A DNA stretch of 64,000 nt from Ophiura sarsii (GCA_035610835.1 CM069450.1:28889503-28953502); one strand, 5' to 3'; positions 36,835-49,559 are shown, counted from the first letter of the stretch. A program made the numbers and translations. Notes: generated by a model from the letters alone, not told the origin.

Positions 36835-37513
36835 CAGGGTGACCCAAACAAATTAGGACTCTGTTTCATGACGGTGTAATTCTTATTATAATCATTTGAC
36901 CATGAACAATTTAGTCTCAATGTAAAACCCAATTCATTATTATGATATCCTGAAAATATGAGATCAATCCGGTAAATTTCCCTCCAACCCACCCATGTGT
37001 AAACCATGTCGTTTACTGGTTTGTACAATGGGAATTCACACAGTAACAGTCGAGTAACATGAAAGTGCTCGATTTGTTACTCAATGAACCATCCACTGCT
37101 CAGTGGGTTCGAGAACTGTTTAACAAAACTTTTTTTAATTTGCACCGAATATGTATGCATCTGTTTTGCGGATTTTTGTTAGCAAGTATTGATTTGTGCC
37201 AGAATTACATGGATTACCAAAATAAACTTTGCTATTGACTGATAGATTATTTACTATGTTGACAATTATTATAACGTATTGAAACGTAAACCATGTTATT
37301 TACTGGTCTATACATGTAGATCCCATTGTATAAACCAGTAAATGACATGGTTTAAGCAAAGTACGCTAGTTTTCTTATTTGCATCGGATTGATCTTATAT
37401 TTTCAGGATATCATAATAATTATTTGGGCTTTACAATAAGACTAAATTAGTCATGGTTCAATGATTATAATAAGAATTACACCGTCATGAAACAGAGTCT
37501 TAATTGTTGTGGT
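36835..37513. mobile_element. Mariner-type MITE with ~200-bp inverted arms
   Basis: It starts at CAGGGTGACCCAAACAAATT after a TA. The arms share GGACTCTGTTTCATGACGGT, ATTATGATATCCTGAAAATA and ACCATGTCGTTTACTGGTTT between 36835-37035 and 37296-37513. The right terminus has decayed (GTTGTGGTAAT in place of the CACCCTG end). It is non-coding. Confidence 0.8.
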
Positions 37514-38884
37514 AATGATTATGATGAAATTGCTCCAATACTATCAAATCTCAACATTAAATTGTTAAAACCCGTCGCACCCCTTACCACTGGTATATTT
37601 CTATATCCAAACATTTGTAGCCATTTGAAGTCATGCTTCAACTCAACTAAGTTGGTATTCCTCGTTATCTGATCACTCAGCAGTATGTATGGAATTTGTT
37701 CTTCTTAATAACTATACACAATGTTTATACAATTATTAAAATTATAAATACAAATTGCACCAATATGAAATGTTGTTAACCTTTTTGAACACTAACACAC
37801 CCCACCCTATGACCAGTAGGTGTGAACAGTGATGTAGGTGCTATTGTATTCATGCAATCGTGGTGAAATACACTGTCAAGTACATATTCAATAGGAAATC
37901 AATAACGTAGTAATAGAGTGTCCAATTCCCACACACATAAATGATATGTTTCTGTTTTCTGTTCAAGTTTTTAAAAAAATATCAAGATATCTCTAAAATG
38001 TTCAATACAACAATTACCTAATTTTAACAAGTTCATAAAGATGAACCACTCCATTTTCTAACCATACCAAATGTTAGTAATAAATGCAAATAGTGTCTAA
38101 ACAATTAGCATGTTATTATAGAACTAATCTGAATCTATGAACTGGCAGCTATAATGGTTGCCTGCCGCATGCAAAGGGTGCTTCACTCTTCGTCCTTTCT
38201 TTTCCCTGTTGCCATCTGATAGTGACACTTGAGCTTGTAACCTTTCATAGTTTACTACTATAACATGTATTGTTATCAATCAATGGATACCGTATCTTGG
38301 CGATCCTTCATGATGCTGAAATGTAATGTTCTGTTTACGTCGTCGAGCGTCTATACGCACTCGGTCAATAACTACACCCTGAAACCCCCTCACTTAGCCT
38401 AGTTCACTACACCAAAAGAAAATACATTCCCTGCAAGCTTGCAGGCAACAGTTAGTCGATCTTTACGGATTTTCCTGAATTGTTGAATTTTGGTTATGAA
38501 GGCAACTTGAGGAGGCTGAAGCTAACTTGGATGAGGCCCCTGGGATGATTAATTACAATACATATTATAGTTACAATTATCTCGCAGAACGTCAAAACAC
38601 TTTAACTGTAAAATAAACCCCTTTAGCTTATTTTTGTTTAGTGAATAAAAATGTATACAAGTGAAAGAGAATCTGTTGAGTTGACGATTCCTGTATAAAG
38701 CCTCACGCTTATTGAGCGTGAACTACAGGATTTCATATACTTTGACACGACGTCCTAGTTATCTCAATGACATCAATGGCATATAAACATGCATGAATGT
38801 AAACAGTTCTAGATCAGTGAAGAAAACAAAAGGTTATGAACCATTTATAATATTAAAAAGCGCGAAATTGGTCGGACGAAATAA
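37514..38884. other. No recognisable gene
   Basis: Nothing recognisable. Short frames only. Confidence 0.45.
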
Positions 38885-39541
38885 TTACATACATACATAA
38901 ACATACATAAACAACATTTATAAGGCGCCTTTCCAAATTGATCAAAGCGCCATGAATAACGAATAAATAAATACATAAATAAACAATGCAAATTGAGTCA
39001 GTATGAAGGATAGAAGTGTGACTTCAACACCTTTTTGAAGGTAGGCAATGTACATGCCTCCCTGATGTTTCTTGGGAGGCTGTTCCACAGCAAGGGTGCC
39101 GACACATAGAATGATTTATCCCCGATGCGATTTTTTCCCACATGAACATAAAGAAGAGAAGAATCAGATGAAGATAAACGTGTGATGGGTCCGCTAACAG
39201 ATTTTGGTCTATGGGAGAGGAAGTCTGTAAGGTAATCTGGTGCAGTGCCGTGAAGACATTTGAAAACATACATGCATATTTTGAATTTGATGCGCTCCCG
39301 TATTGGCAACCAGTGAAGGTTGTTCATGAGGGGTGAAGGACTGTCACGTCTGCCCGCGGAGAAGATAAGTTTGACGGCTTTGTGTTGTAAAGACTGAAGA
39401 CGGTCAAGGTCCTTAGATGTGGCGCCATACAGGAGTGCATTGCCGTAGTCCAGACGAGAGAGAATTATACAACGAATTATGTGGTGTTTTGTGTCCTGAT
39501 CAAGGTATTTAAGAATGTTGCATACACTCTGAACGTGACCT
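38885..39541 (-). pseudogene. 5'-truncated CR1/L2-like LINE, C-terminal domain and 3' end
   Basis: The minus-strand frame is open without stops from about 39540 to 38998. It reads RLDYGNALLYGA, LDRLQSLQHKAVKLI, then LHWLPIRERIKFKICMYVFK, GTAPDYLTDFL and APLLWNSLPRNIR, ending SFKK-like FKKVLKSHFYPSY and a stop. This is the conserved region downstream of the RT palm in CR1/L2-type LINEs. The RT active site and endonuclease are absent, as expected for 5' truncation. The untranslated tail (38997-38885) contains the paired GGCGCTTTGATCAATTTGG / AAAGGCGCC motif typical of their 3' ends. Few disabling changes suggest a fairly recent insertion. Confidence 0.85.
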
Positions 39542-39718
39542 AATAAATAATAAATATGAAGAAATTAAGTAAATAATGTAAATAAATAATATATAAATTA
39601 ATAATTATATCAATAAAATAAACTGTATTTAGGCCTATTTATAATTAATTGATTGATAAATAATTAAATAAACATCAACAATTAAGAAAGTAAATACAAA
39701 ATAAATCAATAACGTTAA

Positions 39719-40525
39719 CATCCCAGTAAACACAAAACGTTTTCAAAACGTTTTGAATTGGGTTTAATTAGGTTTTGTTTTTGTGAAACGTTTTTAAAAC
39801 GTCTTAAAAACGTTACATGTTTTTTTTTTATTGCAAATCGTTTTGTCAAAACGTTATAAAAACGTTAAATTAAAGTTTTCACACTACTTATAAACGAACA
39901 TATGATTGAAACGAAATCAAAACGTTTATAGAACGTTATATTACAACCTAAATTAAACCAAATATTATGGTCCTGGACCATAAGTTTCGTTTTTTACGAA
40001 ACGATTTAAAAACGTTTTTTAAAAACGTGGGCAATTCCACGCATGCGCACTTACCTGGGTTATATTGGTTTGGTAACACTATGGATTGTATATTTATTTA
40101 TTTTCATATAGTTATTCGATCTGCAACATGCATCATTTCATAGTTAAATGGCAAATAAGAACATTACTTCACAAACACATGAACAATTTTTGTTGGAGAA
40201 TGTTAATAAAAAGCCAAATTAATGAATTGTTCTTTAAATTGCCAGGTAATTATCAATTAATGATCAATTATCTAATATTAGTTTTCAAAACGTTTTAAAT
40301 TGGGTTTAATTAGGTTTCGTGTTTTTAAAAAGTTTTTAAAACGTGTTAAACATGGTTATTTTCACGTTATATTAACGTTTTCAAAACGTTACATGGAAAC
40401 GTTATTAAAACCCATAAAAAACTCCACACATATACGTTTTTAATACGTAATATTAAAACGTTTTTTTCACCAACTTGAAACGTATTTTTAACGTTTAAAA
40501 ACCGTAAAATGGCCAGCTGGGATTA
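39719..40525. mobile_element. Element built from reiterated AAAACGTTTT
   Basis: It begins near CATCCCAGTAAACAC and ends at CCAGCTGGGATTATG, giving inverted CCCAG...CTGGG ends. About 15 AACGTT cores occur, clustered in the outer parts (39735-40020 and 40283-40510), with a plainer middle. It is non-coding. Architecture and end sequence recall the element at 14532-15236, which also has CCCAG near its ends. Confidence 0.6.
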
Positions 40526-40662
40526 TGTCAATATAAATGAAAACCCCGAACGGACGTATAATGAGAGAACAATAATAAATATTATATTTCGGCATACTTA
40601 AAACCCTAACCGACCTCTACCCAGACTCGACCGCTCTAAGTATAGAGCACAAGGAATATAAA

Positions 40663-40732
40663 CCGCCACAAAGATTCGAACGTACGGCCTGCTGATTGAG
40701 AGTCCTAATCTTTACCAACTGAGCTATTTCGA
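40663..40732 (-). repeat. tRNA-like SINE head
   Basis: On the minus strand AGCTCAGTTGGTAAAG (box A-like) is followed by ACGTTCGAATC (box B-like). The anticodon arm does not pair well and the sequence continues into an unrelated tail, which fits a tRNA-derived SINE better than a tRNA gene. Confidence 0.55.
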
Positions 40733-40993
40733 TTTTCCTGAAATCCTCAGCGCTTTATACCCAAATATAGTTCTCATTCAACTATTCCCTAAATACACAC
40801 GGATTTTTCAACACGGTGTTGTTGTCTGTAAAATGAGTCTATGATTTATTAGATTTAACGAATAACAAATCCTGTACTTTGTGAAACGATTCTTAAGTTA
40901 TTTTCGTTCGGCCTATATATAATTTGTGAACAACATTAAAAGCTATTCGCGGTCTGATAAATCTACAATTTAACAAAAACCCTAGTATACCCC

Positions 40994-41024
<31 letters not shown>

Positions 41025-42819
41025 CACCTCCCAACTCAAAGGTTGCATTCATGACTCAACGATTTTTACAATACTTATGGTCACATTTTTTAACCTGGGC
41101 TACATTGGTCATTTTCATGAAATATACATCATTTTTCGGTTTTGGTAGAATATATCAAAATGTTTACATCTAAAGGGTATGAAACCATATATTTGGAAAG
41201 CTCATAATATAAGGATTGTAAATTTGGAAACTATAAATCAAATATACAGGGTGACCTAAACATTATACAGGGTGTAACAATTAAAATGTTATACAAAATG
41301 ATGATTTACTTTTTTTCTTCCACAGTCTAAATGCAGGACCTATATGAAGGCTATACATGTTTTTGTTGTATTTGAGTAAATTACCCATCCAGTGAATACA
41401 ATATTAATTAGTCAGCTTATTAGGAAGTATATATATACGGGGTGGTCAAAATACCCAATGTTAAATACTGAAAAAACACCAATTTAAAAAAGTTATGAAG
41501 TATATGATAATTCAGAACAAGTTGTAGTGACTATCGTTAAGTTTAACCATCACTATGTGATTATAAAGCATGGTTTTACACAGCAATTTAATATACAGGG
41601 TGTTTAAACTGCCATGTACAGTACGTACGTGAGTATTATGTTGTCATCTCATCCACAACAGTTATTGATAACATAACTCAACCTGCAATAGTGGGCATTT
41701 TAAAAAATCATAATAATATGTGTTGCATATAAAGTAATGACAATTAATTACTTTGGCTAGTAGTACCAGTTGTGGTCATAGGTCTTAAAGACATTCCTGA
41801 GGCAGGAGTCCAGTAATACTTTCTAATGAAGGACAAAAGAAACCATCTTGAGATAATAGTGTCCCCCATCCATTCATGCAAATAGGAAAAAAAGATTTAG
41901 TCAGTTGTTGATTACTGTGTGTGCTAGAGCATAACATTGTATTCAATTGAATTGCATACTTGGGACTTCTATACCACACCGCTACCATTGTCTGTTAAGA
42001 CATTTTGAGTTTTAACAATTTTCCACCCGTGTATTACATAGCAATCTCCTCCTCCTCCTCCACTCCCTCCTCCTCCACTCCCTCAACCACCCTGACTGAT
42101 TATACTTAACGAGCTGTATCAATTAAAGCAAAAGTAATATATTTTTTCTCTCTTCAGATTATTAAAAGGTATTAAATTGTCTTTAAGATAAGCCCAAACA
42201 CAAGTCAATTTGATAGAGAGTTACTTAAATACAATAGCCTAAAGACAAAAAACCCTCTAAAATGTAACAAAACCACCTTTTTGTGGTGCCGAGGTTAAAA
42301 AACGTGACCTTATGTAAATCCCTATCGATTGCACAGTCAGACATCAAGGAATTACCTCAATAGAATCCACTTCACTCATGCGTGTCCGTAACAAAAGGTT
42401 CTTGTTCCCGTAGTATTCGTTGTTCAAATCAATTTGATGCAAGTCTTACTGTTCAAAGAATGACCTATACATTTGGCGGGTTATTTAAACGAGTATCCGT
42501 CAACATGCGTGTTGATCTGTAGTATTAGTCTTTTCAAATTTGGGAACAGACTTTAGTTCCTACAAATATGCCCGACTCATGGATGGCTTCTATTGCTAGT
42601 ATTCACATCACATTATCTAAATCAATATTCAATACATATAGCATTGAATATAATTTAGATTACAAAAAGGATTTGGTTTTTCTGTCACGAGGAGGACAAG
42701 GAAAACATTCAATTGTACCTGTCCAATTACTGTATCCGATTTCGTATCGAATAATGTTAAAATCCATGTTCTGTTTCTTATAATTTTATTGCTACTACGT
42801 ATGTAGCTCCTTAATTCAA

Positions 42820-42853
<34 letters not shown>

Positions 42854-42954
42854 AAAGTAAGAAAAAACAGAAGAAATAAATATAAAGGGATAACATAAGT
42901 AAATATAATCATAAATATGGGTAAAAACCGTGGGACGTACAAAATAAAGGTACT
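40733..42954. other. No gene; C26 tract and repeated CAGGGTG words
   Basis: A run of 26 C is at 40997-41022. CAGGGTG-like words in one orientation occur near 41248, 41271, 41441 (CGGGGTGG) and 41596, perhaps tandem remains of mariner-type ends. TCC-rich simple sequence lies at 42048-42090, and C13 followed by A-rich sequence at 42820-42845. Confidence 0.45.
40997..41022 (+). repeat. Homopolymer C26
   Basis: Uninterrupted run of 26 C. Confidence 0.9.
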
Positions 42955-43042
42955 ACTGAGATCGAACTTACGATTCAATGGTATCTATATCAATATGAGT
43001 GTTCATTGTAAATCCGCTGCCCTACCAACTGAGCTAACCGGT
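42955..43042 (-). repeat. tRNA-like SINE head (Val-like)
   Basis: Minus strand: GGTTAGCTCAGTTGGTAGGG (box A), GGATTTACAAT (anticodon-like TAC), an enlarged variable region, then AAGTTCGATCTC (box B). The expanded spacing argues against a working tRNA. The downstream sequence is AT-rich tail. Confidence 0.55.
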
Positions 43043-43292
43043 ACACAGCAATTTCTTGTCATGCGCATTCAAATATATGGATAGGTTCACATGATTTAAA
43101 AAAAAAAATGATAACACAATAATAGGTCTTATGAATAACAAAGCCCCAAGAAAAATAAATAAAAAATTTAAAAAAAATAACAACACGAAAACGTTAACAA
43201 AACAAAACAAAACAAAGCAGAGAAATTGGAGACACAGAGAGAAAAATAAGAAGAAAAGGGAAAAAACAGACAGAGAAGAAATAATGATTGGT

Positions 43293-43355
43293 TGAGGTAT
43301 TGAATCCGGGATTCCTGCGTGTGAGCGCTAGAGCGTGGCCGCTATGCTAAACTAG
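43293..43355 (-). repeat. tRNA-like SINE head
   Basis: Minus strand: TTTAGCATAGCGGCCACGC (box A-like), then CCCGGATTCAATACC (box B-like), followed by a pyrimidine-rich tail. It lies 250 bp from the previous head. Confidence 0.5.
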
Positions 43356-43540
43356 ACTATTACAATGTTGGCAAGTCGTTGATAAATATATATTTAGTAT
43401 GGAGTTATTCAAGCATCACATTTCTTATGCGTTGCTGATCCCCAAACTTTGTTTTCAAAATTAAAATAATGAAGCGATTAACATTTTAAAAAATGGGAAT
43501 TGTTCTTTAGGATTTCAGCTTCTGGCCGGTGCTGTGCAAT

Positions 43541-43646
43541 CATTTGATGCTCAATTCTCATAGCCCTAGTGAACGCAATACTGAAGCGATTACAGAATCG
43601 CTTCAGTATTGCGTTCACTCGGGCTATGAGAATTGAGCGTCAAATG
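43541..43646. repeat. Near-perfect 106-bp hairpin
   Basis: Arms 43541-43591 and 43596-43646 (51 bp each) differ at only two positions around the loop ACAG. The inner stem reads GCAATACTGAAGCGATT. Nothing coding. Such a perfect foldback could extrude as a cruciform or give a hairpin RNA. Confidence 0.9.
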
Positions 43647-44176
43647 TCGCAAGTTGTATGGTGGTTTCATGTTCCAAAGGGTTACAGGCCAAATGCAATG
43701 CGATGTGACAGTTGACAACCAGCAAAGACCATTATATTCTATTGATAGGGAACATTGTATCGAAAATTGAAGAAAGGACAAAAGTCGGAAACAATATCCT
43801 CTCTAAACTAATGACTTGGATTGTATATTGTATAATACATAAGTATTATATTGTATAATACTTCCAAACACGATGGTCAATATATTACGCCCCTCCGTCA
43901 TCACCCATCCATTATACAAATATGTTACGTGACCTATCGCCAAAATGTTTTCAGCATTGATTTCAATGGAATGAAGGGGGAAATGGGCTACTTTCACAAG
44001 ATCATGGCAATACTGCGCCGAACAATAGATGAATAGAGTGAGAGTAAACAACATGCCACACTCGTGATGGAGCGGTAGCTTAATTCATATGTCTAGACAA
44101 CCAGATACATTGATCGGCGGTGAACGTAAACATTTTACGATCGGATTTAAAAAGCTTATATATAGTATTTCTTAAA

Positions 44177-44510
44177 TAATAATAATAATAATAATAATTA
44201 GTATTTATATAGCGCCTTTTCCAAATGGCTCAAAGCGCTGTGATTTTGCTGCTGGTGAATCATCAGAATCATGTCGCATCAACTAGGGTGCTGCCAATTT
44301 CTAGCGCAAACCTATCCGCAGTTAGATTGTAACATCCACCATTTTTCAATGCAGCTCCCCAAATACCTTTGGGTCAAGGAAGTTTTTGATAACCGAAACA
44401 ACTGATCACAGATTTTTGAAAGCAGGAGGAAACCGGAGTACCCGGAGAAAACCTGCGAAGCGTGTCCTGGATCGTGATAAACCAAATGCACATAAAGCCC
44501 GCGGTCGTGG
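44177..44510 (-). repeat. LINE/SINE 3' end with ATT microsatellite tail
   Basis: TAATAATAAT repeats (44177-44200) are followed by TATATAGCGCCTTTTCCAAA and GGCTCAAAGCGCTGTGAT, the 3'-end hairpin of CR1/L2-type LINEs and their SINEs read on the minus strand. Further in lies GGAGGAAACCGGAGTACCCG plus GAGAAAACC, a motif common in dispersed animal repeats. No RT-coding sequence is present. Confidence 0.65.
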
Positions 44511-45398
44511 ATAAAGAATATAACACAACCTTCCTCGCGCCATCGAGAGTACTACAATAGTTCTATTGTTAACGCCAGATAAGTAGAGAGGCTGTAGTTA
44601 ATCACCGATCTTTTTCCGATGCTTTTAACAATTGAAAAAAATACCGTTGTAATACCGGGGTAAAATCGGTAGAAAAACGCTATAAGATCACTTGAGAGTT
44701 TGGATATGGCCCCTTATACATGTTCACATAATGTTCACATTTTTACATAGTTTCATCATGTTTACATTGCATATCATTACATTTATAACACATTTTCATA
44801 TACTTTTCAGCATGTTTACATTTATCATTACACGGTATATCAGTGCATACTTATTATATGGCCATGTGTTTTGAACTCGCCACCCTTCCCATTGCATGTC
44901 CAGATTTTTACATTTTACACCATCTGAGATTCGAATTAGCATATCGCAATAAATACTTGTTCTACCACATAAAAAAGTCTATATTATTGTATTTTATGCT
45001 ATTCGAATTTGCATAGGACCTAATGGTAACATGTTGTGATTAAGAATGTTTAAAGAATATCGATTTGTTTTTCTTCATATTTTGATTAAAGCTCAATATT
45101 TTTTTTATTCCTATACCAATCATCATTTTACCGGTAATATTAGTTCCTCATGCAATTTACCCATCAGAACATAATGGTTGTCAAGGGTAACTTGTTGAAA
45201 TATACTATATCGTGAAGGGAATGAGCACACACGTTTACATTTCATATTTATTACACATATATTTTGTTGGCTATTCACCCTATCCTGATTTAAACGCCAT
45301 ATTTGAATTCCCCTATTTGAGAGCTTTCCAAAAATGCATAATTTTGCTATTATCGGTTTTATAATTTTATTGTTATAGTCATGTATGTAAAACAGATG
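44511..45398. other. No recognisable gene
   Basis: AT-rich. Repeated TTTACAT/TTCACAT words occur at 44718-44835 without clear periodicity. Confidence 0.4.
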
Positions 45399-45672
45399 AT
45401 TTAGGGCAAGTTCACTGTGTAGCGAATAGGTAAAAAGTCAAGGACAATGCAATCAATTCATGAATTGATTACAATTGTTACGTAATAGGTGACACGTTTG
45501 TTGAAACAGAAACTTATAGAATATAAAACAATCTATAAAACGAGAGCAAATTCATGTTTGTACCATACAGAGATGAGGAGTTATTGTAAATTGAACGTAG
45601 AATTGGGATATTCCCCATAGAGATTGTACACAGCGCCACCGTCACCGCCACCGCCGCCACCCCTGACAGGCT
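45399..45672 (+). repeat. Dispersed repeat, shared with 18412-18640
   Basis: Same orientation and order of blocks as the 18-kb copy, with about 45 additional bases (near 45508-45555) and a longer CCGCCACC-type simple tract at the end. Confidence 0.75.
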
Positions 45673-46003
45673 TCTAAAATAAGAAAAAGGACTACAATCG
45701 GCAAGGACTACAATCATTTAGTGGTGTGAAATATTAAAATAGAAAAAGGGGAGTGGTAGGCATAGTATGGACATCTGTTGTTAATATCACGGTTAATACA
45801 GCTTTATCGCGTGCCAACATAAATAATTAGGTTTGAATGGGAAAAGAAAACAGTGTTGTCGTGTACAGCTGTGTAAAGAATGTAAGAACATCATCATTAA
45901 TAGCATTCTCACATATTTAATAACAAGGTTCTCTGAACAAATTGTCTAATTAGTTACTGACAAAAATCCTACCATAATAAAAAAAACTATGCGTCGGCGA
46001 TAT

Positions 46004-46843
46004 ATTGGTCCTGGCACACTGTTGCGAATAGAGCTAATATTGTGTGCCTGAAGTGTTTGGTAATTGGGTGTACGTTCGTGTAAGTTGATATTCGTTCGCG
46101 TTTGTCATGTTCGGCCATATACATGTACGTCCAGCCTATATGTTCGTATTGATCACTGGTAAATCAACCAGTTAGCTCAACGCCTGTCACATAGTAGCGA
46201 ATAGAGCTATCTTATGCCTAACGTACTGATTTGTTTCTCTCGAAATTTGGCAAGTCAGCGAAAACACATCACTAGACCGACCGCAGCACACTAAGGCATT
46301 CGTTTAGCATAAGTTATATTCGTTAGCGATCCGTTCACTATATATTTAACACTACTCGAGTGGTTTTTTCTGATCTTTACCAAACCTAAAATGGCTCACA
46401 AACGTGTTTTTTTAATAATTTTCTCCAAAATGGTCAATTTCGTGATCATGGTTGGATTCATTGAACCCTTTTCTGCCAAAAAATGTATACTTTTATATAA
46501 TTAAATGAATAATGAAGAAGTTATGGCAGTTTTATACCTGATGGTCAACACCTTCGTTAATTTTGATGTGTGTAGGCCTAGCCTACATGTATTCACCTAA
46601 CATATTAGCCTATATTCAACTCTAAAAGAGTCACCAATACTTTACAGGGATAGTTAACTGAACAGTTCACTCTATACGAAAAGGGTAAAGACTCTGCGTC
46701 AGCTATTCGATCAAAACGAACAGGTAGGTTGGACGTACATGGCATAAACGAATGACAACTTACAGTTTTACACGAACGTACACCCACATGTTCAAAACGT
46801 CAGGCACACGTCAGCATTATTCGCAACAGTGTGTCAGGGCCAT
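46004..46843. mobile_element. 840-bp element with ~160-bp imperfect inverted ends
   Basis: GGTCCTGGCACACTGTTGCG...TGTGTGCCTGA...GGGTGTACGTTCGTGTAA...ATGTACGTCCA...TGTTCGT (46007-46165) is repeated inverted at about 46690-46843. The interior is non-coding. The terminal word GGCCCTGACACACTG resembles GGCCCTGTCACACC at the right edge of the 50.8-51.9 kb array. Confidence 0.75.
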
Positions 46844-47699
46844 AACGAAACAGTATGGCTCGATAGAAAACTGCTATTGTTCGTCATTTTCATTGCAACC
46901 CAATTTCGTCTCGCTCAGAAATACACACCATCATCACGCCGAAGGAAGGACAGGGAAAAGGATACTCCATGGTTCTTCCAAATAAAATGATAGCAAATCT
47001 TAAGCCAGAAGAAATGACTCGTGTTTTTAGATCCAATGGTTGATAACGTCTTTATTTTAAAAATATGTTTAAGTCTTGTTTTTATAACCGAATCGACAAA
47101 TTGTGTCTCTTGTACTTGATTCGATTGATTTAGGAGGGTAAGTGGAAAATGAGACATCTTCGAGGGTCTTATAAACGCTTTAAGTGCATCCATGATTCAT
47201 AAATATGCATCTTGACACCCTGTAAATCCAGTTTCAGCATATACATGAAGCATAACTAAAAGTATGTCCGCATAATGATGGTTCAAGAGCCTTTTTTGCA
47301 ACCCTAATTCTTTGTTATACTTATATTTCAAGATTGCTTTTATAAACGCTTGAGTTAAGTTCAAACGCTGCATACTGATTTTTAAATGTCATTGAACCAA
47401 TTAATTGGCCTATCAGAGCTCTTTGTTTTTGATTGATTTCTAATCACGCAGTTCATTAACATTGGTAATGTCTGTTGGGCCTTTGTTCACATTTGCTCTC
47501 TATATAAACTTTAAAAAAATACAGCACTCTAAGTAATAATTGTATAGGATATATGCAATCTAAGAATAAAACAATTCTTGCTGTCCTTCATTATATTGGG
47601 GAATTATGGACATATATATAATGAAAAAACAATCCTAAAAGGCTCTTTCTAAAACTAATTTAGCTTTTAAATTATATATATTTAATTTATAAATACATA
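46844..47699. other. No recognisable gene
   Basis: Nothing recognisable. Short frames only. Confidence 0.45.
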
Positions 47700-48226
47700 A
47701 ATTTAAACACACGTATTAATATTGAGCCACTACTCCAATTTTCACGACTTTTGTCGATCTTCAGGTGGTCAGAAAACTCATCACAACTAAATGTACACAG
47801 CAAGGCTATTTTTTTCTTTCCACGGTCTGGTGGCTTGTAGCTATGATGACATTTACTTATAAGCTCAGACCTTTTGTTTAGACAAGCGCTTGGATGGGTT
47901 TTTTGGCTAACAAATTGCCAGTGTTTCCTGCAGACAAAGATTTCATTTGTAGGATTTTCGCAAAGATGTGTTGGATTTGTGCAGTGTCTCCCAATTATTC
48001 TATACTCACTGTTTTTGTGCCTAAGGCCCCATACATATTTCGACAATTCAGTTTCTTTTTCATATTTCATGTTTAAAATGTTGAATCTCTCTTTAAATTT
48101 CCCCCCTTAACAAGCCCACACAGAACAGGTATTATCAGAAGTAACATTGGCTCTGTACACTGTGCTCTCCGACAAATATTTGACATAGAGGGCAGCTATT
48201 CTTAGCTCTGCAATTGCACTCCCTCT

Positions 48227-48266
<40 letters not shown>

Positions 48267-48765
48267 TGGTTTGCATTGCGCATTACGCGTGAGTTATGCG
48301 AACTCAAGACGGAACTCATGTTACGCATGTAGCTATAACTGACCTTCATGCTTTTCTTGCTGAAAATCTTGTTCAACTTGCTTCCAAACGGAAAATGCTT
48401 GTTAATGAGCCGGCAGAGAGTTTTTCCATCGTGTGATTTAACATTTTTGCTATATGGCGGGTTAAACCATATTATTGTTCTTCTCCTTTTACGGTTGTTT
48501 CTATTATTATTGCTGCTGTTGTCTGGGTTGCATTTGATTTTCTCCTCGTACCCGCAGTGTACAGTGTGTCTTGATATACATGGATTGGTTTTCTATAAGG
48601 TTTGTGTATACCTGTACTGAGGTCCAAGTTTATGTCTAGGAAGTTAACTGCTTTGAGGTTTGTGTCCAGAGTAATTCTCAGGCCAAATGATTTGAAAATC
48701 TGTATGATTTTCTTTCTCATCCGGTCCTGTTGTATAATATTTGTTAGCGGTTCGCTAGGGGTCTA
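47700..48765 (-). pseudogene. Penelope-like retroelement, 3' part with degenerate GIY-YIG domain
   Basis: On the minus strand, in order: an RT thumb region (RMRKKIIQIFKSFGLRIT, LKAVNFLDINLDL, YRKP; 48740-48560); a linker (KVSYSYMRNMSSVLSSHNSR; 48350-48280); the start of a GIY-YIG nuclease (STVYRANVTSDN; near 48150); its degenerate core, where a stop follows SVWAC and then GGKFKERFN; the end (ETELSKYVWGLRHKNSEYRI); and a C-terminal LNKRSELISKCHH. This order matches Penelope-like elements carrying GIY-YIG endonucleases, from my knowledge of the family. The RT palm is absent (5' truncation), a stop and frameshifts break the frame, and a G35 tract replaces part of the Cys-rich linker. It is non-functional. 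Confidence 0.7.
48229..48263 (+). repeat. Homopolymer G35
   Basis: An uninterrupted run of 35 G inside the Penelope-like pseudogene. On the coding strand it reads as poly-proline. Confidence 0.92.
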
Positions 48766-48779
48766 CATAGGTGCGCATG

Positions 48780-49085
48780 GGTTTAGGAACATTCTTGAGC
48801 ATGTTCAAAAATGTTGAGCGTTTGACAACTTAGTGATAAATACGCTATGCATACGTTGAGCATTTGCTGCGTGAACGTTTCGCATGTTGGGTGTAGGTTG
48901 CTTATTCTTCGGCAGCTAGGTACGGCAATTAAGAATCTACACCCATCGTGCGAAACGTTCACGCGATGAATGCTCAACGTATACATAACGTGATCACAAC
49001 GCATGTCACCCGCTTGAATTTCAAAACATTTTACAATTTTGAGCGGGAGGCGCGTGGGCGATCAATACGCTATGTATACGTTGGG
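48780..49085. repeat. Inverted repeat containing CATACGTTGAGC words
   Basis: ATACGTTGAGCATT...GCGTGAACGTTTCGCA...GGGTGTAG (48849-48905) pairs with CTACACCC...TGCGAAACGTTCACGC...AATGCTCAACGTAT (48935-48982). The edges repeat TACGCTATGTATACGTTG. The words match those of the 50.8-51.9 kb array, so this may be a short relative of it. Confidence 0.7.
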
Positions 49086-49559
49086 AATAGCTATGTGTAG
49101 CAAATAAGGCATCAGGCTGAAGGTAACACCAATTAATAAAGTTCTATGTCTTATATTACCATAAGGTGACAAGATTATAAGGTATAGTCTCTCTCATAGT
49201 ATGTGAGGACTTTCTTTCTGGCAGTGTTTATCAGGAACCGCGTCTTTGTAATTGCATGGCGACTGATGGGCACCCGATTTAGATGAATCTATAAAATTAA
49301 TAGATTTTCATAACTAATGGCGCTATAAAAATTGAATAGGTTTCTTCATAACATGTGCTAACATATTCTTCATAACACAAACACCAATAACGAATTTGCT
49401 GATATAAGTAACACCTGAGTTGACGACTACACCTAAAATCAATCGATTAGTATTATAAATTACAAACTTGACACTTTTCCACTCATTCCAATTTCTTATG
49501 TTTATTTCGTCGTGCCAAATGTGATATGACGTACGAATATGAGACTGCGTCCTGTACAA
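49086..49559. other. No recognisable gene
   Basis: Nothing recognisable. Confidence 0.45.

Noticed and set aside
41247..41607. Complete mariner MITE bounded by CAGGGTG
   Set aside because: All CAGGGTG words are in the same orientation and no CACCCTG partner was found.
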